Part shown: piece after piece, positions 27,211 to 34,964 of the stretch
Numbering within the stretch: position 1 is the stretch's first letter
Layout of the letters: every line of letters starts with the position of its first letter
NCBI GenBank assembly: GCA_029256105.1
Contig: JAQSYO010000002.1
Location: 124,001-188,000 of the forward strand
Direction of reading: 5' to 3'
DNA: 64,000 bases
Source: Herbinix sp.
GTDB lineage: Bacteria > Bacillota > Clostridia > Lachnospirales > Lachnospiraceae
Notes under the pieces: model-generated
The model's database searches: none
The model's input: the letters and a program-made list of their open reading frames with translations, nothing else
Told to the model about the DNA's origin: nothing
Position numbers and translations under genes: made by a program

Positions 27211-27300
27211 GAATTGGTATTAAATGAATTAGTATTGAATGAATTAATATTGAATGAATTAGTATTAAATGAATTAGTATTTAATGAATTAATAATAAAT
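27211..27300. repeat. Six-copy 15-bp tandem repeat upstream of hypA
   Basis: Six contiguous 15-bp units with consensus GAATTAGTATTRAAT fill the space just before the hypA ribosome binding site. Copies differ at one to three positions. The unit length is a multiple of three, but the array is outside any convincing reading frame. Confidence 0.9.
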
Positions 27301-27343
27301 TTGCACGACCGTTCTGTATGTACCTTACCATGAATTAATAAGT

Positions 27344-30025
27344 TTAATGTTTTATAAACACATTTACCGCTTTTTTCATTGCGATTTTACCCTTACGTTT
27401 CAGGATTTGCTTAACAACTACCGGTTTTAACTCTTCATATGCTACGCCGGTGCCGTTATATTGTCTAACAAGGGAAATCGCATCGAACTTACATTTCATT
27501 GTGCAAGCCCCGCATCCAACACATAAGTATTCATTCGTAACGGTTGCACCACAGTTAAGACAGCGTTCTGTCTCCTTCATAACCTGCTCATTGGTAAAGG
27601 TAACACGTAAATCCTGGAACGTTTCATTGGATTTAATTCCCTCCGTATGTCCCGCTTTTTGTCTTGGAATACGATCGTATCCTTCCAGATCTAGGTTTTC
27701 TTTATCCAGTATATGATATTCCCTTCTGTCACGACCGATTGTTAAGCTTTGTCCAGGCTGAACATAACGATGGATTGAAATTGCACCTTGCTTACCTGCA
27801 GCTATTGCATCAATAGCAAATCTCGGACCTGTCAGTACATCACCACCGGCGAATACATCCGGCTCTGTAGTCTGGTAAGTAAAAGCATCTGCTTTGATTG
27901 TCTTGTTGGGATTAAGCTCTATCATACTGTCTACTAATAGGTTGCCATAATCGATTGCCTGACCGATGGAAAGTAATACGTTATCGGTAGCCACAAGGAT
28001 AGTATCGCTTTCATCATACTTCGGATTGAAGTTGTTATTAGCATCAATTGTGGAAATACATTTTTTGAATTCTACACCAACAACATGGCCACTTTCTGTA
28101 ACAATACGTGTCGGACCCCAGGAATTATTGATTATAATATCCTCTTCAATCGCTTCTTCAATTTCTTCGTCAAGAGCCGGCATGGCCTCACGGCTTTCAA
28201 GGCAGAACATAGCTACTTTGGAAGCACCGGTTCGAACAGCGGTTCTTGCAACATCGATGGCAACGTTACCACCGCCTATTACAAGTGTTTTACCTTCGAG
28301 TTGGCAGTTCTCGCCTAAGTTTACCCTTCGTAAGAATTCAACACCTGTAATTACACCTTCGGCTTCTTCACCCTCGAGACCAAGTTTTCTTCCTAACTGT
28401 GCGCCGATGGCAAGATAGAAGGCTTCGTATCCCTGGCCTCTTAAGTCCTTCAGACTAACGTCTTTGCCAACTTCAACGCCGGTCTTAAACTCAACACCTA
28501 ATTCTTTCAGTATCTCGATTTCTGCATTCACTACCTCTTTCTCGAGGCGGAAAGAGGGGATACCCAGTGTTAGCATGCCACCAAGTGCTTTTTGTTTTTC
28601 AAATACAGTTACCTTATAACCGTCAAGGCTTAAGTAGAAAGCGCAAGAAAGGCCTGCAGGCCCGGCACCGATAACAGCAATTTGATTACCATATTCATGC
28701 CTTTTTTTTGGTACATAGCGTTGCTCCTTGCTCAGATCCTGTTCAGCAATAAACTTTTTGATTTCATCTATAGCGACAGGAGAATCTACATCACCTCTGG
28801 TACAAGCAGATTCACATTTTCGTGGGCAGATACGTCCACATACCGCAGGGAACGGATTTTCATATTTGATTAGTTCAAGTGCCTCGGTATATTTACCTTG
28901 AGAAGCCAACTTAATATAACCTTGAATAGCAATATGAGCAGGGCATTCTGTTTTACAAGGACTGGTTCCGCTGTCAACAACATCTTTTCGGTTGGTACGA
29001 TAGTCTGGATTCCATTTGTCTGGACCCCACTCTGTATTACGTGGAGTCTCACTTTTTTTTATCGGAATTGGAGTAACCGCACATAACTTTTGGCCTAGCT
29101 GTAACGCATTAACCGGGCAATTCTCAACACATTCACCACAGGCAACACATTTATCCTTATCCACATGGGATACATAATTGGAACGTACCATATCAACATT
29201 TTTGAACATCGAGGCAGTTCTTAAAGCTAGACAGGAACATCCACAGCAATTACAGATGGCATGAGTTTTACCGGAACCGTCTAAGTTCGGGATTTGGTGC
29301 ATCAGACCATTTTCTTCGGCTCTTCTAATGATTTCAAAAGCTTCTTCGCGGGTAATCTCGCGACCTCTGCCGGTTCGAATATAGTATTCGGCTGCATGAC
29401 CCATCTGAATACACATATCCTCTTTTAAATGTCCACAGCCTTCCCCCATTGATTCCCTTGCCGTACGACAAGAACAATCCGATACGGAGAAAATAGTGTT
29501 ATCCTTCAGGTATTTAGAGACCTCCTCATAGGAAGCTTTTCTGGTCTCGCCATCAATTGCCTGTTCGATAGGAATTACACGCATTAGGCCTACACCTACA
29601 GGAAAAGCACCTACCGTCCTAGGACCTCTAACTCTTCCGTATGCTTCAAAAGCTTCTGCAATTTGAGGAAACTTTTTAACATTTTCCTTGTTGTTCACCA
29701 TCATTTCCATAATGCCAGGAACCCAAGTGTCATACCAGTAGGTATCTACACCATTAATAACATTAACAAAACACACACCGGCATAGGCCAAATCCCATAA
29801 GAGTTTGGATGTATGATCAACGGTTTTACCACACAAAGGAGCAAGCTCCGCAGCAGTTACTTTTTTACGTATCTCCATGCAAAGAGCAACTTCCGCCATT
29901 TCCTCAGTAACAACAGGCTCAAGGATCATGTATTCCGGGTCTTCAGGTCTGATTTCATTCTTTGAGCCGCGTTTTTTCTTACTAATATGATTCGCTAGAT
30001 CTAATACCTTTTCATTGACAGCCAT
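27344..30025 (-). CDS. Multidomain Fe-S/FAD NAD(P)-linked oxidoreductase (GltD-like)
   Basis: An 893-residue soluble redox protein. Residues 1-120 look like a winged-helix region. Residues about 180-275 hold clustered Cys (CSCRTA, CNCCGCSCL). A ferredoxin motif follows (CVACGECVENCP, about 294-305). Next is the GltD-type Fe-S domain (CKTECPAHI, CGRICPRKCESAC, about 355-405), an FAD-binding motif (IAVIGAGPAGLSCAFYL, about 450-466) and an NAD(P) motif (LVIGGGNVAIDVA, about 580-592). A C-terminal ferredoxin domain (CLNCG, CVGCGACTMKC, about 830-860) completes it. It resembles NAD(P)H-dependent electron-bifurcating or ferredoxin-linked enzymes. The substrate is unknown. It lies between hypB and hypA, 29 bp after hypB. 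Confidence 0.88.
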   Translation of the reverse strand: MAVNEKVLDLANHISKKKRGSKNEIRPEDPEYMILEPVVTEEMAEVALCMEIRKKVTAAELAPLCGKTVDHTSKLLWDLAYAGVCFVNVINGVDTYWYDTWVPGIMEMMVNNKENVKKFPQIAEAFEAYGRVRGPRTVGAFPVGVGLMRVIPIEQAIDGETRKASYEEVSKYLKDNTIFSVSDCSCRTARESMGEGCGHLKEDMCIQMGHAAEYYIRTGRGREITREEAFEIIRRAEENGLMHQIPNLDGSGKTHAICNCCGCSCLALRTASMFKNVDMVRSNYVSHVDKDKCVACGECVENCPVNALQLGQKLCAVTPIPIKKSETPRNTEWGPDKWNPDYRTNRKDVVDSGTSPCKTECPAHIAIQGYIKLASQGKYTEALELIKYENPFPAVCGRICPRKCESACTRGDVDSPVAIDEIKKFIAEQDLSKEQRYVPKKRHEYGNQIAVIGAGPAGLSCAFYLSLDGYKVTVFEKQKALGGMLTLGIPSFRLEKEVVNAEIEILKELGVEFKTGVEVGKDVSLKDLRGQGYEAFYLAIGAQLGRKLGLEGEEAEGVITGVEFLRRVNLGENCQLEGKTLVIGGGNVAIDVARTAVRTGASKVAMFCLESREAMPALDEEIEEAIEEDIIINNSWGPTRIVTESGHVVGVEFKKCISTIDANNNFNPKYDESDTILVATDNVLLSIGQAIDYGNLLVDSMIELNPNKTIKADAFTYQTTEPDVFAGGDVLTGPRFAIDAIAAGKQGAISIHRYVQPGQSLTIGRDRREYHILDKENLDLEGYDRIPRQKAGHTEGIKSNETFQDLRVTFTNEQVMKETERCLNCGATVTNEYLCVGCGACTMKCKFDAISLVRQYNGTGVAYEELKPVVVKQILKRKGKIAMKKAVNVFIKH

Positions 30026-30054
30026 TGTTATCCTCCATATTTGAATTAATAATA

Positions 30055-30726
30055 TTAACTTTCATTCCACTTTTTCTCTTCTGCACGAATCCAATCTGCA
30101 AATTCATTAATACCTTCCCCAGTTCGAGCGGAGATTGATATAATTTTAACATTCGGATTCAACTTTAAAACTCGTTCCTTACATGCTTCCAGATCAAAAT
30201 CAAAATATTGCAACACATCAATCTTATTAATTAATAAAACATCAACGATTGTAAACATCAAAGGATATTTGAGTGGTTTGTCATCACCCTCGGGAATACT
30301 CAAAATCATAGCATTCTTTGACGCGCCAGTATCGAATTCAGCAGGACATACGAGATTACCCACATTCTCCAAAATTGCTAAATCGATTTCTTTTGTCCCC
30401 AAGCCCTCTAAGCCTTGTTTCGTCATATCTGCATCAAGATGGCACATACCTCCGGTATGTAGTTGTATTACTTTAACACCTGTTTTTGAAATGGTATGGG
30501 CATCAACATCAGAATCAATATCCGCTTCCATAACTCCGATTTTCATCTCATCCTTCAAAGCATTAATTGTCTTAGTAAGCGTTGTCGTTTTTCCAGAACC
30601 GGGGGAAGACATTAGATTTAATAAAAATGTTTTCTCGGTTTTTAATTCTGTTCTAAGCGCATCGGCCTGGCGATTGTTATCTGCAAAAACACTTTGCTTT
30701 ATTTCGAGAATTTTAAAAGTGTTCAT
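30055..30726 (-). CDS. hypB: Hydrogenase maturation GTPase HypB
   Basis: A 223-residue SIMIBI-class GTPase that drives nickel insertion with HypA. The start at 30726 is used because AAAGGGG lies upstream of it; the longer frame to 30795 adds an implausible basic leader. Motifs are the P-loop (SSPGSGKTT, about residues 38-46), MEADIDSDVDA, the metal site GGMCHLDADM and the guanine-specificity motif NKID. The N-terminal CxxCGC nickel motif and any His-rich stretch are missing, as in many clostridial HypB proteins. It lies between the membrane protein gene and the oxidoreductase gene, on the same strand as hypA. Confidence 0.95.
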   Translation of the reverse strand: MNTFKILEIKQSVFADNNRQADALRTELKTEKTFLLNLMSSPGSGKTTTLTKTINALKDEMKIGVMEADIDSDVDAHTISKTGVKVIQLHTGGMCHLDADMTKQGLEGLGTKEIDLAILENVGNLVCPAEFDTGASKNAMILSIPEGDDKPLKYPLMFTIVDVLLINKIDVLQYFDFDLEACKERVLKLNPNVKIISISARTGEGINEFADWIRAEEKKWNES

Positions 30727-30872
30727 ATTATAACCCCTTTCCTGCGCACGCTTTCTGCGCATTTGAAGTTTGTACCGAGTATTATGTAGGTACAAACTTT
30801 TGCGGTTGAACGTGCATTTCTTTCAACCTTTACCCCGTTCGGTCGTACGATATTTATTACTGATTTACTATA

Positions 30873-30912
30873 AAAGGGTTGTCGCACTAAATGATTAGGG
30901 CGGCAACCCCTT
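30873..30912 (-). terminator. Hairpin between membrane protein gene and hypB (attenuator or terminator)
   Basis: AAGGGGTTGCCGCC pairs with GCGACAACCCTTTT on the minus strand, about 20 nt past the stop of the 326-residue membrane protein gene. The T-run is TTTTAT. Because hypB lies 150 nt further on, it may reduce rather than stop read-through. Confidence 0.6.
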
Positions 30913-30930
30913 CATACAAATAGATTCGGA

Positions 30931-31911
30931 TTACTCTGCTAAAGCTTTTATTTCCTTATATTCCTTTAAGTCAACATATAATTGAGAAGCATAAGGATTT
31001 CTCTTTGTTTTAACTACTTTGTAAATCATATAAATACAAACAACGATATTAGCCACAAGCGCGGCACAACTCCAGAAGAATAATGGCACGCGATTATATG
31101 TAGAAGAAACTGCAAAAGCTCCCTTATCAATAAAGGAGGGGATTGTTTGAGCAAACATGCACCATAACGCCAAGGTCTGTGCTCGATGCTGTAACCAAGC
31201 ACCTTTTCCTACGGTAAATGCGCATAAGGTTGGTGCTAATAATAATGCAAATCCACAATACCAAGCATGACCAGGCAAACAATTATAGGTATAAGCGAAG
31301 TTCCATAAATCATATGCAATAATCCAGAACCAAAGCATATCTGGCCATAACATATCTTTACTTCCATCTTTTTTCGTTACTTTACGAACGCAGATTCCAA
31401 ACCATCCGGTTATTGTTATAATATTTAAGATACCGGCAGCAGCGTTCATGAAATTCCAAGGACCTCCCAGTACATACATAGCCTCATCAGCAAGAACCCC
31501 ACCCTGAGCATAATTTAAACCGACCTCAATATCCCTCGCCACAGCCTCTAAAATGTTGATAGCAAGGATTAATGCAGGAAAACATAAGACCCATTTGAAG
31601 TCTGATAATTTCCATGCTTTACCCGTCTTTTTGTTTGTTCCATGAACATGTCGAATACACCAAAAGCCAATACATCCAGCTGTTGAGGAATATACTTTTG
31701 CCAAATGAAACCAATCGGTATAAGTTGTGTCTCTTAAAACAGTAAACCATAGGATGGACAAAATAGTCGGTAAAACAATGAAGCAAATAAATCCAACCAC
31801 CGTAAATCTTCTAGAAAACTCATTTGCAGCAAATAAAATGACAAACACCAAAATCCATACAAGCCAAACCGTGAATACACTAGCCCCAGCTTCATAATTA
31901 AAAATAAACAT
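30931..31911 (-). CDS. Polytopic membrane protein (DUF5692-like)
   Basis: A 326-residue membrane protein with about eight predicted transmembrane segments and many Trp residues (for example WLVWILVFVILFAA near the N-terminus, MLWPDMLWFWIIAYDLWNFAY in the middle). I believe it belongs to the uncharacterised DUF5692 family, from recall rather than a search. It has no ATPase or catalytic motif I can recognise. It is the first gene of the minus-strand cluster with hypB, the Fe-S/FAD oxidoreductase and hypA. Its promoter region carries a perfect FadR-type operator (31953-31967), and the matching regulator gene is divergent. GGGAAGAGGAGTG precedes the ATG. A transporter or membrane redox role is possible but unproven. 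Confidence 0.7.
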   Translation of the reverse strand: MFIFNYEAGASVFTVWLVWILVFVILFAANEFSRRFTVVGFICFIVLPTILSILWFTVLRDTTYTDWFHLAKVYSSTAGCIGFWCIRHVHGTNKKTGKAWKLSDFKWVLCFPALILAINILEAVARDIEVGLNYAQGGVLADEAMYVLGGPWNFMNAAAGILNIITITGWFGICVRKVTKKDGSKDMLWPDMLWFWIIAYDLWNFAYTYNCLPGHAWYCGFALLLAPTLCAFTVGKGAWLQHRAQTLALWCMFAQTIPSFIDKGAFAVSSTYNRVPLFFWSCAALVANIVVCIYMIYKVVKTKRNPYASQLYVDLKEYKEIKALAE

Positions 31912-31952
31912 TTTATCACTCCTCTTCCCCTTATTATAGTATAGATTTAATC

Positions 31953-31967
31953 TCTGGTCATACCAGA
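31953..31967. promoter_or_regulatory. FadR-type operator upstream of the membrane protein/hyp cluster
   Basis: Perfect palindrome TCTGGT-CAT-ACCAGA, 41 bp upstream of the membrane protein start. The core TGGTCNTACCA fits operators of the FadR (FCD) branch of GntR regulators. Confidence 0.8.
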
Positions 31968-32095
31968 ATACAACCTATATAGACATTATCTACCAATTGT
32001 TAATAAAGGTCAATGATCCTAATATTATTCAGCGTTTTAGATATAAATAGATGCTTGTTTTTAAGCATATAATACAATATAATTTAGATGTGGCA

Positions 32096-32110
32096 TCTGG
32101 TCGTACCAGT
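32096..32110. promoter_or_regulatory. FadR-type operator upstream of the regulator gene
   Basis: CTGGT-CGT-ACCAG (32097-32109) differs from the other copy at the central spacer. It lies 20 bp before the regulator start and so would block its transcription, giving negative autoregulation. Confidence 0.8.
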
Positions 32111-32129
32111 GACAGAAAGGAGAGTCCAA

Positions 32130-32834
32130 ATGGAATTTACAAAATTGTCTGCACCATCCTTAAAAGAATTATTTATACAAGAATTAGAAGGTATGATTTT
32201 ATCCGGGAAATTGGCTGTCGGCGAGAAGTTACCTCCGGAAAGAGAGATCGCTAAAACCATGCAGGTTAGTCGTGGAGTAGTAAATAACGGAATCCTTGAA
32301 TTATCAAGAAAAGGTTTTTTATTGGTTAAACCACGTGTTGGAACTTTTATTGCGGATTATCGAAGAACCGGTACTCTAGAGACACTGATATCCATCCTTA
32401 ACTACAATGGTGGTGTATTAAGATCCGGTGAGATTCGTTCTATCCTAGAAATCCGTTTGGCACTAAGTGCGCTTTCCTTCAAGCTTGCCATTCCACAAAT
32501 GACGCAAAAGGATATCGATTCTCTTCGAAACTATGTGGACGGCATAGCAAAATCCTCTACCAATAAGGAAGCCAGCGAAAGAGCATTCGATTTCCACCAT
32601 GAATTAGCAGTTCTATCTGGTAATATGCTTATGCCACTTATATATTATACGTTTAGAGAAGCGGTACTCATGCTCTGGGAAAGGTTTTGCACTCTACATG
32701 GCAAAGAAAAATTATATGCGAATACAGATATGCTCTGTCAATTCATAGAGAAACGTGACATTGAAGGTGCAATAAACTGGTCTGAAAGGAAATTGAATGA
32801 TGCCATTGAAGGGAAAGATCAAATATATTATTGA
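32130..32834 (+). CDS. GntR family regulator, FadR/FCD subfamily
   Basis: A 234-residue regulator. The N-terminal winged helix (about residues 8-72) contains EKLPPEREIAKTMQVSRGVVNNGILELSRKGFLLVKPRVGTFI. The all-helical FCD effector domain (about 90-225) includes EIRSILEIRLALSALSFKLA and the metal-ligand pattern D/H (AFDFHHELAVLSGN). Start at 32130 has AAAGGAGAG upstream; the longer frame begins inside the operator. It is divergent from the membrane protein/hypB/oxidoreductase/hypA cluster, and both promoters carry the same palindrome. FCD regulators sense small carboxylates such as lactate, malonate or acyl-CoA, so the effector here may be an organic acid. Confidence 0.92.
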   Translation: MEFTKLSAPSLKELFIQELEGMILSGKLAVGEKLPPEREIAKTMQVSRGVVNNGILELSRKGFLLVKPRVGTFIADYRRTGTLETLISILNYNGGVLRSGEIRSILEIRLALSALSFKLAIPQMTQKDIDSLRNYVDGIAKSSTNKEASERAFDFHHELAVLSGNMLMPLIYYTFREAVLMLWERFCTLHGKEKLYANTDMLCQFIEKRDIEGAINWSERKLNDAIEGKDQIYY

Positions 32835-32952
32835 TTAACCTAGCAATCATTTTGATAAGACAGATCATCTAGCAATTTTAACTGTAGCGTGAAGGAAATT
32901 ACAATGAGGTTCATAAAACGAATTAGGTATACTTAGATTTATTTATAGACTC

Positions 32953-32985
32953 AAAAGAGGAATTAGCTTAGTTGATTCCTCTTTT
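32953..32985 (+). terminator. Rho-independent terminator
   Basis: AAAAGAGGAAT and ATTCCTCTTTT form an 11-bp stem with an 11-nt loop, about 120 nt past the FadR-type regulator gene. Nothing else recognisable lies between 32985 and 33154. Confidence 0.8.
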
Positions 32986-33153
32986 GTTATATTAATAAAA
33001 TTGTCTTGGGGTTTGGATTACAGTTGACTAAATTGAAATCATGATATTAATTAAAGTATTCATTAATATTCCTGTTATGGGGTCGGAAATTTCTAATTGA
33101 AATTTAATATATTATGTATTGCAAAATTATATAATTATGTTAATATATTATTA

Positions 33154-33185
33154 TAAGTAGTAAGTAGTAAGTAGTAAGTAGTAAG
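33154..33185. repeat. Heptanucleotide tandem repeat
   Basis: Four and a half copies of TAAGTAG, 69 bp upstream of the ATG at 33255 and so probably in its promoter. Slippage at such a tract could shift promoter spacing. Confidence 0.85.
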
Positions 33186-33254
33186 AAAAAATTAGTAAAT
33201 AATATTGAAAAGTATAGGAAGCTTTTAGTGTAATAGTGTTATGGGAGGAGACAT

Positions 33255-34130
33255 ATGGAAGATTTAAAATTGTCAGAACGTTTCGCATTAATGGGTTTAA
33301 ATGGTAAGGAAAGTGAACATAGGAATACCGCAAAGCAAAGCGTATTAAGGGCTTTGTCGGTTGCATTATATCTTGAAGAAAACTATGATAACTTGACGAA
33401 CACATGGAATTTTGATACGGTTGGTATTAAGAAAGCAATTAAGAATAGCAAAATGAAAGTTGTAGAACAACAAATAGTGATTAGCCTCGAGAACAAAAAT
33501 CTGATTGGCAAAGTCAAAAGCTTACTAGGGTGTGACCTTTATTATGATAAGAATATAAAGATTAAGGAGTATGTAAGCGCTAGTAAGGAATTCGATTGCC
33601 AGTTGGACTTAATAAGAGCTGAGTTCTTAGAGGAAGGTCCGATTTCAGAGGAAGGAATTATTCTAGCTTGGCTTCTCAGAGAATCATTATGCATTCATGA
33701 TTATTTCTCAAACCTGGAGCAGCATAAAGTAGCTATTCGAATGGCGAATCTTTGTGATGAGAGTAAGTTGGCAAAAGCTTTGTATCCAATTGAAATACGC
33801 TCAGTCTGGGGAACGATGGTAGGAGGCTACCTACGAATGAAAAGCCATGCGGCATCAACTGAAATAGGGAAAGGCTTAAATTTCATATTTCCGTTTCTAG
33901 AGCGAAATCAATCGATATTCATAGATACTGAGAAATATTTTGCCAATGCCCAAATGAGACTACAGAATGTATTGGACAGAGTGCTTTCACAGGGACATAC
34001 CTGTGAGGTTCTAAGTACCGGAGATGTACCTGTTGTTAGAATTGATAATACGAAGTATGAGCTGGTTCCAGAAGCAATTTTAGTAAAAATTCCAATCCAC
34101 GGAGTAAGATTACGTCGTTATAATTATTAG
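33255..34130 (+). CDS. Protein of unknown function (291 aa)
   Basis: I do not recognise this protein. It is soluble, mainly helical, with no signal peptide or membrane segment. The N-terminus (LKLSERFALMGLNGKES, then SVLRALSVALYLEENY) loosely resembles GPP34-type phosphoinositide-binding proteins, but the match is too weak to assign. The C-terminal 40 residues are beta-like (EVLSTGDVPVVRIDNTKYELVPEAILVKIPIHGVRLRRYNY, residues about 251-291). GGGAGGAGAC precedes the ATG. A small MerR-like gene starts 10 bp downstream, so the two are cotranscribed. A 7-bp tandem repeat lies in the upstream region. Confidence 0.7.
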   Translation: MEDLKLSERFALMGLNGKESEHRNTAKQSVLRALSVALYLEENYDNLTNTWNFDTVGIKKAIKNSKMKVVEQQIVISLENKNLIGKVKSLLGCDLYYDKNIKIKEYVSASKEFDCQLDLIRAEFLEEGPISEEGIILAWLLRESLCIHDYFSNLEQHKVAIRMANLCDESKLAKALYPIEIRSVWGTMVGGYLRMKSHAASTEIGKGLNFIFPFLERNQSIFIDTEKYFANAQMRLQNVLDRVLSQGHTCEVLSTGDVPVVRIDNTKYELVPEAILVKIPIHGVRLRRYNY

Positions 34131-34139
34131 GAGAAGGGT

Positions 34140-34394
34140 ATGTCAAGACAACGAACCATGGAAAAGATAATGGTATCAGAATATGTATCCATAGGTGAAT
34201 TAGTATTACTAACCGGTACCAGATACAGTACTCTTAAGTTTTATACGGAAGAGGGAATGCTGCCTTTTGAGCAAGAGGATACCAAACTGACAAGGCGATA
34301 TAAGAGAGTTGAAGCAGTAAAACGAATAGAAGAAATAATGACAATGAGGCAGAAAGGTAGCACAATACCTCAGATTAAAGAACTTTTGCCATAG
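34140..34394 (+). CDS. Small MerR-like helix-turn-helix protein
   Basis: An 84-residue protein consisting of little more than a MerR-type winged helix: SIGELVLLTGTRYSTLKFYTEEGMLPF (about residues 18-44), then a YKRVEAVKRIEEIMTMRQKGSTIPQIKELL recognition-helix region. It lacks the coiled coil and effector domain of full MerR regulators, so it resembles excisionase-type or accessory DNA-binding proteins. GGAGAAGGGT precedes the ATG. It lies 10 bp after the 291-residue unknown gene and is probably cotranscribed with it. Its target is unknown. Confidence 0.8.
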   Translation: MSRQRTMEKIMVSEYVSIGELVLLTGTRYSTLKFYTEEGMLPFEQEDTKLTRRYKRVEAVKRIEEIMTMRQKGSTIPQIKELLP

Positions 34395-34485
34395 ATAATG
34401 GAAAGTTTATGAATTTGTTATTGGAAATGTATTATTGAATGTATTATTGAATGCATGAGATATAATAAAAGTCTGATTAATATAT

Positions 34486-34588
34486 AAGGAGCGTTCACAA
34501 TTGGTGTGTTACCCCCAGAGATAAACAATGATTTTTATCATTGTCTACTTGACAGAGTGTATACCAAATTTCCGAGGACGCTCCTTTT
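34486..34588 (+). ncRNA. Candidate structured non-coding RNA
   Basis: A segment of about 103 nt folds into one long, interrupted hairpin. The outer stem is AAGGAGCG/CGCTCCTT, a middle helix pairs AATTGGT with ACCAAATT, and a terminal stem is ACAATGAT/ATCATTGT. The 3' side ends in TTTTG. A TATAAT box at 34461-34466 is correctly placed to start transcription near 34473. No gene begins until 34965, so it looks like a stand-alone RNA rather than a leader. It does not match a riboswitch class that I know. Confidence 0.5.
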
Positions 34589-34964
34589 GTATGAGTTTAT
34601 AGATGTTCGTACTTTTCATATGCTTTAGAGGATTACTGAAAACCCTACTCAGGATTTTATGTTTTAATGTTCTAATATTTGTCAGTTCCTAAATATAAAA
34701 TGATATTGATGAGAAATTTCGTACCAATATTAGGAAATAAAAAGTTAAAATATTGTACAGTAAATATGCATCATTTTATAACGCAATAAACTACATTAAT
34801 CGACATAAATATATATAAAAATACTGATATAAGCTAATTACATTGAAGAAATGCATGTGATGTGATAATCTATAAATGATATATACCTCGCAATCTACCT
34901 ATCTTCCAAGTGAAGATAAAGTTAACAACATAAAATAACATATAGATATGGATGGGATAAAACG

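Noticed and set aside
27211-27300. The 15-bp repeats were considered as a CRISPR or iteron origin.
   Set aside because: Units are contiguous and too short for CRISPR, and there is no replication initiator gene nearby.
27966-28418. A 150-residue frame antisense to the Fe-S/FAD oxidoreductase gene.
   Set aside because: It is a shadow of the FAD/NAD-binding domains and has no start signal.
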